Part shown: positions 11,801 to 26,400 of the stretch, one piece after another
How positions within the stretch are numbered: the first letter of the stretch is position 1
Layout: every line of letters begins with the position of its first letter
From: Craspedostauros australis
Lineage: Eukaryota; Bacillariophyta; Bacillariophyceae; Mastogloiales; Achnanthaceae
Reading direction: 5' to 3'
Assembly: GCA_026770025.1 (NCBI GenBank)
Contig: JAMXDE010000078.1
Coordinates: forward strand, 1 to 64,000
Length of the DNA stretch: 64,000 nucleotides
The notes under the pieces: model-generated
The model's database searches: none
What the model saw: only the letters and a program-made list of their open reading frames with translations
What the model was told of the DNA's origin: nothing
Program-made: the position numbers and the translations under genes

Positions 11801-14530
11801 ATGGAACATGTGGCCAGCCACTTGATGATGCTCGTTGTTACCATCACACTCAAAGATGGGCCATGGTGGATGGTGGATGGTGGATGGTGGATGGTGGATG
11901 GTGGATCACATTATCTCACACTTGCAGTTGCTTCCGGCTTCTCTCTTCAAATCTCTGATTGTGGTAGTCACACATCCAACAATGCCAGGAGGCGTCCCAC
12001 ACCACACATGACACGATACAAGCGTGGCACATGTGACCAGCAACTCCATGATGCTCATTGTTACCATCACACTCAAAGATGGATCATGATGGACCATGAT
12101 GGATCACAATATCTCACACATGCAGACACTTCCGGCTTACCCTAACTCTCACAAGACGATCAACTACAATATATCACATATCCAACATCGCATACACACG
12201 CCCCATGGCACGCACAATACACCACATCTGTATCACATCTGGCCAGCAACGACATGATGCTCATTGTCACTCTCAAAGATGGACCATGGTGGATGATGGA
12301 TCACAAAATCACATACTTGCAGATACTTCCGGCCACTCTCACAGCACGTGCAACTTTGATAATCGCACATACAACATTGCTCGCTCATGTTCAGTGGCAC
12401 GCACAATGCACTACATCCATATCACATGCGCTTGGCAACTCCATGATACTCGTTGTCACAATCAAAGATGAATCATGATGGATGATGGATGATGGATGAT
12501 GGATGATGGATGATGGATCACACTATCTCACAAAAGCAGACACTAACCCTAACGGCTAACTCTAACTCTCACAACACCTCCAACCTTGATACTCGCGCAT
12601 CTCACAATGCCCACACACGCCCTGTGGCATGCACAATACACAATACACCACATCCATATCACATGTGGCTGGCAACTCCATGATGCTCGTTGTTACCTTC
12701 ACACTCAAAGATGAACCAAAGATGGATCACAAAATCACATGCTTGCAGACACAATACTAACCCTAACCCTAACGGCTAACCCTAACTCTCACTACACGAT
12801 CAACTGCACTAATCGCACATCCAACATCGCTCACACATGTTCAGTGGCACGCACAGTACACTACATCCGTATCACATGCAGTTGGCAGCTCCATGATCCT
12901 TGTTGTTACCTTCACACTCAAAAGGTGGATCATGGTGGAGCACAATTTCTCACACATGCTGTCATTTCTGGTCCCTCTGCAAACACCATCTAATGCAATG
13001 TATCACACATCCAACATTGTATGCGCACGCTCCATAGCTATAGCACGTACAGCGTACAGCGTACTATACACCATGTCCGTATCACATGTGGCTGGCAACT
13101 CAAAGATGCTCGTTGATACCTTCACACTCAAAAGATGGACCATGATGGATCACACAATCTCAAATTATGCAGATGCTTCCGGCTTACCCTAACTCTCACA
13201 ACACCATCAACTGCAATCCTTGCACATCCATTGTCGCGTACACACGCCCCATGGCACGTACAATACACCATACACAATACATCACATCTGTATCACGTGT
13301 GGCTGGCAACTCCAGGATCTTCAGTTTTGCACACAAACCTGGACCAATATGGATCAAAATGTATATCTCACACTTGCACACATTTCTGGCTAACCCTAAC
13401 TCTCACCATCACCACCAATTGCGGTAATGGCACAACCATCAACGTTTGCACACGCCCCATAACACTCGAGACACGATACAAGTGTGGCACATGCAGCTGG
13501 CTACTCCATGATGCTTGTTGTCACTGTCACAATCAAAGATGGACCATGGTGGATCACAATAATATCTCCACAATTGCAGTAACTTCCAGCCCATATCTCA
13601 ACACCACCAACCACAATATTTCACACATCTCACCACGCTCACACATGCCCCATATCACACATGACATGATACAAGCGTGGCACATGCGGCCAATCACTCC
13701 ATCACCATCATTGTCTCACTCGAAGGTGGATCATGTTGGATCAAAGTAATATCTCACACTTGCACACATTTTTGGATCCTCTCTCACCACTACCAATTGC
13801 AGTAACGACACAACCATCAACGCTCACACATGCTCCATAACACTATTGGCACGATACAAGCGCGGCACATGCGGCCAGCAACTCCAAGATGCTCGTTATT
13901 GTTGTCACACTTAAAGATGGACCATGGTGGATGATGGATCACAATAATATCTCACAATTGCAGTAACTTCCAGCCCATATCTCAACACCATCAAAAGCAA
14001 TATTTCACACATCCAACAATGGCCACACTTGTCCATACCACGCATGACATAGCCCAAGTGTATCACATGTGGCCAGCAACTCCAAGATGCTTGTTATTAT
14101 TGTCACACTCAAAGATGGATCATGATGGACCATGATGGATCAAAAAATCACATACTTGCACTCATTTCCGGCCCATATCTCAACACCTCCAACTGCAGTA
14201 ATCACACATCCAACAACGCTCATACACACTTCAAAGCTACCTTGACGTGGCACCAAGCGTGGCACATACAGCTGGCCACTCAATCATATTCATTGTCATG
14301 CTCAAGGATGGACCATAATGCATGTTGGATCAAAATAATGTCTCACACTTGCACACATTTACGGATACTCTCTCACCACTGCCAATTGCGGTAATCACAC
14401 ATCTCACAACGCATACACACACTTTGGACCTACCTTGACATGATTCGACTGTGGCACATGCAGCTGGCAACTTCATGATGTTCATTATCACACTCAAAGA
14501 TGGATAATGTTGGATCACACTTGCAGTCAC
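11801..14530. repeat. ~200-225 bp satellite block
   Basis: About 14 diverged tandem units, recognised by CTCCATGATGCTCGTTGTTA, then CACACTCAAAGATGGA, then TCTCACACTTGCAG and CTTCCGGC. Anchors fall near 11826, 12046, 12254, 12450, 12678, 12892, 13103, 13308, 13509, 13700, 13887, 14085, 14284 and 14473. Several units contain short telomere-like runs, the clearest at 12756-12790. GGATGATGGATGATGG microsatellites expand some units. Confidence 0.85.
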
Positions 14531-15227
14531 TTCCAGCCCCTCACTCACTGGCCAACACGCACACACAGACGGCGCACACAGTGCACACACACTGATCACA
14601 TGGTTACCTACAAGCTTGAATGGCCAAATCACAACACACTGCCCTACAGTGCCCATACACTGCTCACACACTGCCCATACACTGCTCACACACTGCTCAC
14701 ACACTGCTCACAACGAGGAAATGCACGAAAACCCAAGATACAGCATCACTCATAACCCCTAACCCTCAATATACAAGTAGCAAAGGCACACAAGGCACAC
14801 AAGGCACGCAAGGCATGCACAGAGACAAGGCCATGACACAACATGACACCAACTGCTCACTAAATGCAAATGCATGATAACCAACCACACAAAAGAACAG
14901 GGCAATTTCCAGGACCCATCATACACTAAGACACTGCTCACTACAGGCCAAAGCACGACAATCTAGGACACAAAAGCATCACCCTAACAATTGACAGCAC
15001 CAATCATACATCAAGACACAGCTCACTACACCCCAATGCACAATAACCCCAAAAGAATGTTGCTAATAGCCCCCAACACACTGGCAGCAAAAACACGCAC
15101 ACACAAGTGCCCGAACAATGCCCACAAAGCCAAACTCGATCACACAACATGCCATTGCACAATAACCCACAATACAAGGACGTTACTACACCCAAGACAC
15201 ATGAGCAGCAATGGCACAGCACACTAA
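14531..15227. repeat. CACTGCTCACACA-type repeat and decayed spacer
   Basis: CACTGCTCACACACTGCCCA variants at 14640-14712, then an ~140-190 bp loosely repeated segment with CAATAACCC and GGCACACAAGGCA. No gene seen. Confidence 0.6.
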
Positions 15228-15500
15228 CACTAACACTCACTCAAACACTCACTCAAACACACACTCAAACACTCACTCAAACACACACTCAAACACTCAC
15301 TCAAACACACACTCGCACACACTCAAACACACACTCGCACACACTCTCACACACTCTCACACACTCTCACACACTCTCACACACACTCACCCTCGCACAC
15401 ACACACTCACCCTCGCACACTCACCCTCGCACACTCACCCTCGCACACTCACACACACACTCACACACACACTCACACACACACTCACACACTCGCACAA
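15228..15500. repeat. ACACTCAA/ACACTCTC/ACCCTCGC minisatellite
   Basis: Longest ACACTC-type array of the window, with the unit changing along it from CACTCAAACA to CACACTCTCA to CACCCTCGCA. Open in several frames but low-complexity throughout. Confidence 0.9.
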
Positions 15501-15850
15501 CACACAACGAACGACGTACAGACCAATCACTGTACACACATCCAAACAGACGAAGGACAGACCAATTATCCACAATCCAGTACACTACGGACGACGTACA
15601 GACGTTAATTGACACCAATTCACCATTTCCCGCAACTCCCAAATGTACCACCAAATGTCCATGTCCCACACCTCCCAAAATACCCCTAATCAACCCAAAA
15701 TAATCACAAACTTCAACACCACACAGCTCGCTCAATATCCACCCGTTGACAAAAGCGAGCGTCAATAAACATGCCCAAGAGCCCGCTCCAAACCACCAAC
15801 CACCAAAAAGCCAAAAATAAAAACGAATTATTGTTCAGGTTCCGGCTTTT
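15501..15850. other. Spacer with X-repeat motif copies
   Basis: CGACGTACAGACC and CGACGTACAGACGTT occur near 15512 and 15592, echoing the X-like repeat. The rest is unrecognised. Confidence 0.5.
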
Positions 15851-16465
15851 ATAAACCCTAACCCTAGCTATAGCCATGATAGTGTCCGCAGGTGCAATTA
15901 ATCAAACCCTAATGTACGAGGATTTAACACGGTGACGTACGACGGCCAGACCGAACTTTGGGTCGATTGACGGACGACGTACAGACGTTTGTATGGGCAC
16001 GCAATACACACGGTCGACGTACGGACGTTTTTGTATGGAAAATGTCGATGATCCGCAACTCCCCGAAAGTGCGGACGAATGTTCAACATCCGCAACTCCC
16101 AAACAACACGAGATACTACGAGCCACGCGATACACCGTGTTAAACATGTACAGCACACTACACCATGATGTACACATGTTCATGTTCATCTATGTGTACA
16201 GACACACGCAGCGTGTACATACCTACACGTCAACTTGTCTAGCATCTTCAACGGACCTCTACAAGGTGAGATATTGATGATCAAAGTACTCAACATCAAC
16301 CAGTACTTGCAATACACAGTGTCATGTACATGTAAGCACACACACATGTTCACCATGACCATACACATGTGTGACATTAAGAACCACACTCTGAATCAAC
16401 TTGGTGATGGAGATAGTGATGCCTGAGTACAACACAAACAACATGGGATAACACGTGCAACCATG
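15851..16465. repeat. Interstitial telomere junction plus X-like repeat, copy 3
   Basis: AAACCCTAACCCTAGCTATAGCC, then the X-like repeat in the same order as at 316 and 1904. It opens the second telomere-bounded cassette. Confidence 0.88.
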
Positions 16466-16588
16466 TTAATGTGAGATGAACATTGTCAATGTGAGATGAA
16501 CATCGTTAATGTGAGATGAACATCGTCAATGGCAGATGAACATCGTCAATGGCAAATGAACTATCTGTCAACATCAAATGAACTATTG

Positions 16589-17735
16589 TTAATATCATTC
16601 CAACTACAGGAGGATGGCACAAGTCCCATGAAATGGCTGACTTGTGGGGGAGGAGGGGGAACAACACCATCAACTGTGATACTCACACATCCACGTGCTC
16701 ACACACACACACACACTGCCACACGGTACAACCAGCCACAACACACAACAACATGTGAGACCGTGATGCAACAGTCAACACACAATGAACTATCTGTCAA
16801 CATCAAATGAACTATTGTTAATATCATTCCAACTACAGGAGGATGGCACAAGTCCCATGAAATGGCTGACTTGTGGGGGAGGAGGGGGAAGTCAACACCA
16901 TCAACTGTGATACTCACACATCCACGTGCTCACACACACACACACTGCCACACGGTACAACCAGCAACAACACACAACAACAGGTGAGACCACGATGCAA
17001 CAGTCAACATCGAATGAACTATCTGTCAACATCAAATGAACTATCTGTTAACACATTCCAACTACAGGAGGATGGCACAAGTCCCATGAAATGGCTGACT
17101 TGTGGGGGAGGAGGGGGAAGTCAACACCATTCCAACTACTGGAGGATGGCACAAGTCCCATGAAATGGCTGACTTGTGGGGGAGGAAGGGGAAGTCAACA
17201 CCATCAACTGTGATACTCACACATCCATGTGCTCACACACACACACACTGCCACACGGTACAACCGGCCACAACACACAACAACACGTGAGACCACGATG
17301 CAACAGTCAACACACAATGAACTATCTGTCAACATCAAATGAACTATCTGTCAACACCATTCCAACTACAGGAGGATGGCACAAGTCCCATGAAATGGCT
17401 GACTTGTGGGGGAGGAGGGGGAAGTCAACACCATCAACTGTGATACTCACACATCCATGTGCTCACACACACACACTGCCACACGGTACAACCAGCCACA
17501 ACACACAACAACACGTGAGACCGTGATGCAACAGTCAACACCAAATGAACTATCTGTCAACACCATTCCAACTACAGGAGGATGGCACAAGTCCCATGAA
17601 ATGGCTGACTTGTGGGGGAGGAGGGGGAACAACACCATTCCAACTACTGGAGGATGGCACAAGTCCCATGAAATGGCGGACTTGTGGGGGAGGAGGGGGA
17701 AGTCAACACCATCAACTGTGATACTCACACATCCA
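16589..17735. repeat. 72-74 bp satellite, cluster 3
   Basis: Seven units in five groups, separated by short CA arrays and a linker containing GCCACACGGTACAACC. Changes between units often fall in the two bases between the hairpin arms (CT, CG or CC) and leave the arms intact. Confidence 0.9.
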
Positions 17736-17754
17736 CGTGCTCACACACACACTC

Positions 17755-18130
17755 CCAAACAACACGAGATACTACGTGCCACGCGATACACCGTGTTAAA
17801 CATGTACACCGCGCTACACCATGATGTACACATGTTCACGTTTATCTATGTGTACACAGACACGCAGCGTGTCCATACGTACACGTCAACACTTCTACCA
17901 TCTTCAACAGACCTGTACAAGGTGAGATATTGATGATCAAAGTACACAACATCAACCAGTACTTGCAATACACAGTGTCATGTACATGCAAGCACACACA
18001 CGTGTTCACCATGATCATACGCACATGTGACAACAAGAACCACACTCTGAATCAGCTTGGTGATGGAGATAGTGATGCATGAGTACAACACAAACAACAT
18101 GTGACAACACGTGATAACACGTTAATGTGA
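17755..18130. repeat. X-like repeat, proximal half
   Basis: Same half-copy as at 1380-1760, again directly after the satellite, which supports one ancestral cassette order. Confidence 0.85.
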
Positions 18131-18207
18131 GATGAACATCGTCAATGGCAGATGAACATTGTCAATGGCAAATGAACTATCTGTCAACACCAAATGAACT
18201 GTCTGTC

Positions 18208-18310
18208 AACACCATTCCAACTACAGGAGGATGGCACAAGTCCCATGAAATGGCTGACTTGTGGGGGAGGAGGGGGAAGTCAACACCATCAACTGTGATA
18301 CTCACACGTC
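18208..18310. repeat. 72-74 bp satellite, single unit
   Basis: One further hairpin/G-rich unit before the long CA array. Confidence 0.85.
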
Positions 18311-18316
18311 CACGTG

Positions 18317-19080
<764 letters not shown>

Positions 19081-19134
19081 GGCACACACATCACCACACG
19101 GCACACACGACACACCCACATCACACACGACACA

Positions 19135-19150
19135 CACACATAACACACAC

Positions 19151-19205
<55 letters not shown>
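19135..19205. repeat. (CA)n microsatellite
   Basis: CA run of about 60 bp leading into the telomere-ended repeat, the same arrangement as before 3496. Confidence 0.9.
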
Positions 19206-19208
<3 letters not shown>

Positions 19209-19416
19209 CACATGTGACTATGACACTGCACACCATGACACATTGTATCACACAAGAATATGGGATACAACACACTCAACAGTGTCGACATGACACTGCA
19301 TAGATACAGGTCAGTAGCTGTGATCACCAGTCTTCGATTGTGTTGAAATGTCACTTTCTGAAATAACACGGTTGTTACCCTAAGGTTACAGGTTTATGTA
19401 AACCCTAACCCTAACC
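19206..19416. repeat. Telomere-ended repeat, copy 2
   Basis: Shares ATGGGATACAACAC, AATGTCACTTTCTGAAATAA and GGTTACAGGTT with copies 1 and 3 and ends in CCCTAACCCTAACC. The next base begins a cut Copia-B RNase H region. Confidence 0.85.
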
Positions 19417-19653
19417 GGCACAGAAGGCCGTCACACTCAGCTCATCCGAAACAGAATACGTTGCCCTTTCCGAAGCGGCAAAGGAGATCTTCTTCGTCGT
19501 GCAGCTACTCGAAAGTGTGGGCGTCCCAGTGAAGACGCCGATCAAAGTCCGTGTGGACAACATCGGAGCGATCTTCATCGCCAAGAACCCATCGACATCC
19601 CAACGATCGCGGCACATCGACGTGCGCCATCACTACGTGAGGAACATGGTAAT
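19417..19653 (+). mobile_element. Copia-B fragment, RNase H region (left part)
   Basis: Near-identical to 55767-55993 of the whole-looking Copia-B. It holds the RNase H stretch around LSSSETEYVALSEAAKEI and VDNIGAIFIAKNPSTSQ. It is truncated on the left exactly at telomeric repeats and interrupted on the right by Copia-A. It resumes at 28902. Everything 5' of the RNase H region is absent. Confidence 0.9.
19649..19653. other. Target-site duplication of Copia-A (left)
   Basis: GTAAT here and at 28902-28906, directly outside the two Copia-A LTRs. Confidence 0.9.
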
Positions 19654-20406
19654 AGTTGGATTTTCGTGTGCTGTTGTGACACGATCCGGAAGGGATGGCC
19701 TAGTTGACTGCCAGATTCAGGGAATCTGATGATGAAGTCAACGTGTGGCGACCGTCTGGAGATTAGTAGTTAGTGACAATGAAGTAGATAAGTGTTATAG
19801 TGCTGATCTTGAGTTGTGCTATTTGTTATTTGAATAGTCTGCATTGTGAGTTGATCAATTTGAGATGTAGGATGAAGAAACGATAGTCGGTCTGAATGGT
19901 GCGGCTCTGCACTGACCTTCAGAGGTTCAGTGCTGAGGGCGGATGGGTCCTCTCTTTCTCTCTTTCTCCAGTATCTCATCGTAGTCGTTCTACGTTCGAG
20001 TACTAAGCCTTGACACCTTGATTGAGGTTTGGGATCGAGAACACAGGTTGTCAGGCCGCAGGAATTGATGTAAGATTCCCTGTGTGTGTTGAAGCAGGGA
20101 GGATCTCTTGGCTGTTGTCATGCAAGGTTGTCAGGTTGTTTAGCTGACAACGGAATTCAGGTTGGTTGTATTACAATAGTTCAGGAGAGCACATAGTTCT
20201 CAGGGTATCTTGATCTCATTGACTTCGGATAGTGTTTGAGTCAGTGGTGATTCATGAATGAGTGTGGGAGAAGGAGGGAAAAGAGTGATTGTTCCGTATT
20301 TGTTGGTGGGAGGTTTCGCGCCAAAATTTCGCGCCAAAATAATTTCAAGGTGCGACAAGGAACACACTGAGTGAAAAGTAGTCCGTTCTTTAGATGAACT
20401 TCAACT
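19654..20406 (-). repeat. Copia-A 3' LTR
   Basis: 753 bp. Bounded by GTAAT on the left and by the polypurine tract (read on the minus strand) on the right. Includes two GTTTCGCGCCAAAA-like words about 20300-20340. Confidence 0.92.
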
Positions 20407-20415
20407 CTCCCTCTC
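20407..20415 (-). other. Copia-A polypurine tract
   Basis: On the minus strand GAGAGGGAG sits directly before the 3' LTR, the expected plus-strand primer site. Confidence 0.8.
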
Positions 20416-20485
20416 AGTGTTGAGTCGCAGTGAGATCATGACATCGGTGAAAACTTCATCCGTGGTTGATGTATGAATGCCTCTC

Positions 20486-23400
20486 TTACCATCCCATGAT
20501 TTGGAATCGCAAGTACTGGAAGGTCTGGACGATTGATCCCTTGGTGAAGACATCGGCCAGCTGCTCGCCTGTCGGGATGTGTTGTACACAGATGAACCCA
20601 GCCTTGACCCAATACCAGAAGAAGTGCCACTTGGTGAGGAAGTGTTTGGTTCGAGCAGTGGGTTGGTGATTGGTGGCGAGTGAGATACATGCTTCATTGT
20701 CTTCGAAGACAGTGCACTGAAGGTTTGTGTGCAGAGGCATGTCTGTGCCTGCGTTGTCGATGACCTGGCGGATTAGCTGTTGAATCGGAATGAGGGTGCG
20801 CATTGCGAGGGAAAGCGCAGCATACTCAGCCTCCATTGTTGAGAGCGCGATCTCCGTTTGAAGCTTGGACTTCCAGATGAGCGGACATCCTCCTAGTTTG
20901 ATGAGGTATCCGGTACGCGACTTGACCGCTGTGCGATCCTGGTCGGGCTCTTGTCTGTAGAGTCCTGCGAAGTCGGAGTCAACGAAGCACGTGAGGTCCA
21001 GTTGTCCAGTGGGGCGTATGATGGTGCCCTTGTCCTGCGTAGCCTTCAAGTATCGCATAATTCGCTTAATCGCTTTTGCGTGCGAGCGACGAGGGTCGCT
21101 TCCGAAGCGAGCGACTTGGGAGACAGCGAATGCGAGGTCTGGACGCGTGTTGGTAGTGAGGTAGAGTAGCATGCCCACCACAGAGCGGTAGTTCCAATTT
21201 TCGTCCATGGGTGGCTCATGCTCGTTCCTGCCGAGTGCGGTTTGAGCCGCAGGTGTGGCAGCTCCGCCGCATTCCGTCATGCCTGTCGCCGCGAGCACCT
21301 TTTGAATGAGCCCTGGCTGCCGCAAGTGGATGTAGTCGGCTTGTGGGTCACGGTTGACTTCGATACCGAGGAACTCGTTGAAGCTTCCTTCCTGGGTGAG
21401 TTCGAATCCTCGGTTTCGCATGGAGCGGATGAAGTCGTCTGCAAATTTCTTGGTCTTGGATGCGATGCCAGCGTCATCGACGTAGAGCACTATCATGATG
21501 CCTTCGCGGATGAAGAGGCACTGCTCCTGGTCACAGGCCGTGAATCCTTCAGCAAGGAGAGCTCGAATGAGGTGTTCGTACCACAGGCGAGGGGCGATGG
21601 TGAGGCCGTATAGACTCTTTCTGAGGACAAGACAGGTGTTCGACCCCTTGCTTGACTTGAATCCTCGTGGTAGATGGAGGAACACCGGTTTGTGAATTTC
21701 GGCTTGGACGAAGGCGTTGGTGAAGTCGATTGATGTCGTGACCCATCCCAGGACGATGGATGTGATCAGGAAGATGCGGACGGAGGACCATGCCACGACT
21801 GGCGCATAAGTCGAAGCATCTTCGAGGATGAGATCGCCGCGGCAGCACCATCGACCCTTGTACTTCTTGATTGTACCGTCGGGGAGGCGTTTGCGGCGGA
21901 AGACCCACGTACCTGGGTAGATTCTTTCTCCATAGGGCACGGTGTTCTTGTCGACTTCCTCCCATGTACCCTTTTCGGTGAGATCTTGGATTTCCTTGTT
22001 CGCTGCTTGCATCCATGCGTCCCTATTATCATCACGGATGGCCTCGTCGAAGGAGAGTGTGTCTGGGTCGGAGGTGGAAGCCTTGTACGCTGCCGTTCGC
22101 TCAGAGATGTCGAGGTCGGCGCCTGTGGCGAAGTAGCTCATGAGTTGCCAGTCAACATAAGCTGGGAAGTTGGTAGCATCTGGCTGTGGCTCGATGATGT
22201 TCACGGAGTATGCGTGTTGCTCGATGTTGGCCCAATCCTTCTGTGGGATGCAGTTGTTGGTGTCAAGAATGTAGCTCGGGTCAACTGTCAGGGTGCTTTG
22301 GAGGATGGCTTGAAAGTCAGTCTCGCGCGTGTTGGGTACGTGATGGACCGGCTCGGTGCCTCCTTCTTGCACTCCAAGGTTGAATTGCTGAACTTCGAAC
22401 TTGCTGGGTTGCTGCCATGGTCCTGGGCGAATGGTGCTGGTGTGCTGTCGCAAGGATTCGAATGCCAGCCGGTAGTTGTGGCTCTGTCCGATTGCATTCC
22501 AGATGGAGAGGAACTTTGCTTTGAACATTGTCGCTCCGAGTCCGCATTCTGGAGGAGTGTGCCCTTCGTTCATCAGTGTTTCGAGGTCGTCGGATTCGGC
22601 TGGATCACGAAGAGAGCTTGCTGCGAAGTCGAGTGCATCGAAGTGTGGAGTCATGATTCCTGTGAGCATGTATTTGCTCATGATCCCGAGGAACTTGCGC
22701 ACAGCGTAGACTGTCACTTCGTTCTGTTGTTCCTCGAAGAGGAATTCGCACTCGCGATCCTCCATGATGTGGAGCTCCATGTCCAGGAAGAAGTCTTCGT
22801 ATAGATCTGTTACGTTGAATGGGGCGTCCTCCGTCATGTCCGTTGGTTCCGGTTGCCACCAATCGACCATGTTCGCTTGAAACTCCTCAGGCTCCATTCT
22901 TGGCAAATCGTTGACTGAAGCTTGTGGATTGAGAGTTCGGTAGCGTTGGCGGAGTTGGCGCAGTAGGTATAGTGAGTTGACCTTGAAATCGTGGAGGTAG
23001 ATAGAGAGAGGATCACTGCCGTTTCGTTGTAGAAATTCAATTGTGTTGAGGCAATCGATGACAGCTCGTGAGAATACGTGAATTGGATACGAATCTGGAT
23101 GTATGTCAGATGTGGCGTCGTCTGATTCAATTTCTTCTTCAGCAGCCGTCGCAACACAAAGGTGGTACTCATCGCAATCGTCGTCTTCAAGCCACGCTGC
23201 CTTGCCTCCAAGGCGTCCATAGGTGAATCGCTGTGGTTCTTTGCGAATTCTGGTGCTCCGTTCTCGCTTGGGCGTAATCGTGGATGTTGGTGGAATTGGT
23301 GATGAGGTCGTGGTCTCTGGTACATTTGATGTTGGCATAGAGGACACGGGTTGAAGTGGTGGTTGAGCTGACTGATCTTTCTTCAGCGGATCAGGGAGCT

Positions 23401-26400
23401 GGTCAGAAGGTTCCCATTGCGGTTCTTGTGAAGCGGGGCCCTCTTGGAGTTCCTCGCCTTCACTAGCTGCAGGAGGATAGCTGAAGTCTCCCTCTGTCGA
23501 AGACAGTGGTTGATTCACTCCCTCTGAAGCTGACATTGGAGGGGCGAGGTCATCATTGATGAAACCTGCGTCCGTTTGCATCATTGGTTTCTGCTTTGGA
23601 GCAGGTAGCGATGGTACCTCTGCGCCTTGATTGTCAGCGGATGGAAAGGGGATGTGAGGCGAAGCTGGGATGTTTGGTTCGATCGCATCGTTTCGCTTCA
23701 ATCGACTATGGTCTTTGAGGTCGGAGTTGAGGGTTTCTTCCTGTTCCATTGCCTCTACGTCGTCGTCATCAAATGGATACTGAAAGGTTGTATCACCAAA
23801 CATACGTGTCCACTCTTCTGATTGGTAGTTCGGCAGGTGTTTGGGGTCAGTTGCTGTAGTAGCGAACCAATCGTCGAACACCACATGGAATTGAGGTGTG
23901 ATGGATCCAGTACGTGGTGAGAGTACCAAAGGCACTGTCGAAGCGTGCTTCGTAGAAAGACCCACGTTGACGTATCGCTCTCCTCTTGGTTCCCATCGAG
24001 GTATCTTGCGTCCATCTGCGAGTGCTTTGTTGAGCACATACACAGGGCTGCCCCATACATGTAGATTGTGGAGCTGTTTGAGTGGAAGTCGGACACGAGA
24101 GAGAACATCGTATGGTGTTAGTCCTGTTGCTGGATTGGGCACACGGTTGTAAATGTAAGCTGCGTGTACCACTGCCATTGGCCATAGCTGTGCATCAAAC
24201 ATGTCAGGCCAATGAATACTTTGGTGCATCATCATTGTTCGAGCCATTGACACGATGGTGCGGATGCTTCGCTCTGCTATGCCATTGTGATGGTGGGCTC
24301 CGACTCCGGCGAATCGATGGACTTGATGGAAGGCTTCGAGGTGTCGAGTGTACTCTGGTGAAGTGAAGGTAGTTGCGTTGTCTGATAGGTAGGAGCGTAC
24401 GGGCACGCCGACGTCGCGACACATTAGTTCAAATCGTTCCTTGGCTTCTAGAGTAGCGTGTGTAGTCAGTGCTGCTACTGGTTCCACGTGAATGTAACTC
24501 GATGCGTGGTCAACGAAGATAGCTCCGCCCCTATACATGTCAATTGGGTCTCCTTTTCCTCTTCCTGTAAAGAGGCGGCCTGGTGTTCGTCCGACGAAGT
24601 GGTCTACTGACACTTGTTGGCCTGGGAACAGGTGGTCGGTTCGCAACACACCTTGTTTGTCACGCACGACATGTTGGGTTATACCTGGCGAAGGGCGCCG
24701 GTGTAACTTTCCAAACTGACATGCGGCACAAAGAGGGAGGTCGATGACTTTGGCGGCTGCGGTGTGCATTTTTCGGGATGCTTCGGATCCAGTGAGAACA
24801 CCTGAACGTAGAAGGAATTTCACTCTGTTGAAGGATAAGTGCCCGAGGCGGTAGTGCCAGCGGAGAAGCTCTTTTTGCGGTTGAGTGAGGTTGACGTTGT
24901 GGTCTGACACGGTTGACACAATTGACGAGAGCGCTTTGGGTAGGTCGTGGATGTTGTCCGAGTTGTAACCAACTGAAGTTGGTAGTTTCGTTGACTTCTT
25001 GTAGTTGGCAACAACAGCGCTGCGACCCTCGTGCCCGTCCAATCCGCTCAACTTGCATGAAGAATTGTCAAAGACGATTGTTTCTCCAGGGTATTCTTCG
25101 AGGAGACTCGAAGTGCTGATGAGCTTCACTTTGGACAAGGGTACATAGAAGGCGGGCAATCGTAGTTTGCGTGGGCTTCCACGCACGTCGAGCACATGCC
25201 ATTCTACCGTTCCCAACGCATTCACTTGGATTTTCTTGAGGAATCCACTCAGAAAGGTTGGTTTTGGTGGAAGACTTGGGGTGGTGCAGAAGTCATCGAG
25301 GTCGTTGGTGACAGAAATAGAAGCTCCACTGTCCCATACCAATTCGAATGGAGCGTTGGGAGAGAGACAGTTTTCTGCCTTCTGTGGAGATGCAAAAGCG
25401 TGACGATTAGTGAAGAAGGAGGCAAGGCCTTGCAGAGAAAGAAGTGCAGGAGCGTCAGTATCACAGGGTTGAGTCTGACTTTTGCCGCAAGCCAAGTCAA
25501 TGCCGAGCTTGGGGTAAATGTTCCAGAGATTTCGTGAGAGGGTTGATGTGCGACTTCGTGTACGTGTGATTGGATTTTGCGAATTGTTTTGTTTCGCGCC
25601 ATATTTGGAGTACTCCAACGGTGTTTTGGGCTTATTCCAATGGTGACGTTTTTGGTTGCGCTTGCGAGTTTTGGTCCGAGCAGGGCGAGGTTCTGATTTC
25701 GCGTTCCGTGGCGGACTAGTATTGAGAGCTCGCATTGGCACAGGGTCAGTTGCCTTACTGTTCTCTGTCATCGCGTCGTAGAGAGTGCGCTTCACTGGTT
25801 CATTGAAGTGGATGGGGCGGCGAATGTTGCTCTTAGACTTGGTTCGAGACATTGTTTGGAAAGTGTCGGCAGCTTTGATGGGGCTGTGTCTTCGTGGAAC
25901 ATTTGAGTGAAGGAGGAGCAGCGTGGTAGCGATTATCATCCAGGCGTTAGTTGCCGTGACGTACCACCCGTGCTCGACTCCGAGAGTGTAGACTTGAATG
26001 CTCACGAAAGAAAGGATTGATCCGATTGCACAGCTGAGGTAGTTGAAGGAGGTGAAGAGGTTCCACACAAACGACCACCATTCTTTCTCGTCTTGGCTGG
26101 TAGCAGCTGTTAAGCAGGTCCAAGCAGCCATGTCGACGACGAGATGGTCAGGCTTTGCGTTGTTGTTGCCTTTACCTTTCGGCTTGAAGTTGTCTTGATG
26201 ACTTTCGGTGTTATGCAAAAGGCGCCAACGACGACACTTCGCGCACCACATGAACGTCTTGTCATAGACGAGCTTGCGCTGTGGTTCACCCGCTTTGGGT
26301 GGCGTGGATGCCCAACCTTGGTTCGGTTTTCGATTGCCGTTGTTGTTGTTGGGCTTCTTTGGTTGATTCTTCTTCTTCGCGTTGTTCCTTCCAAAACCCT

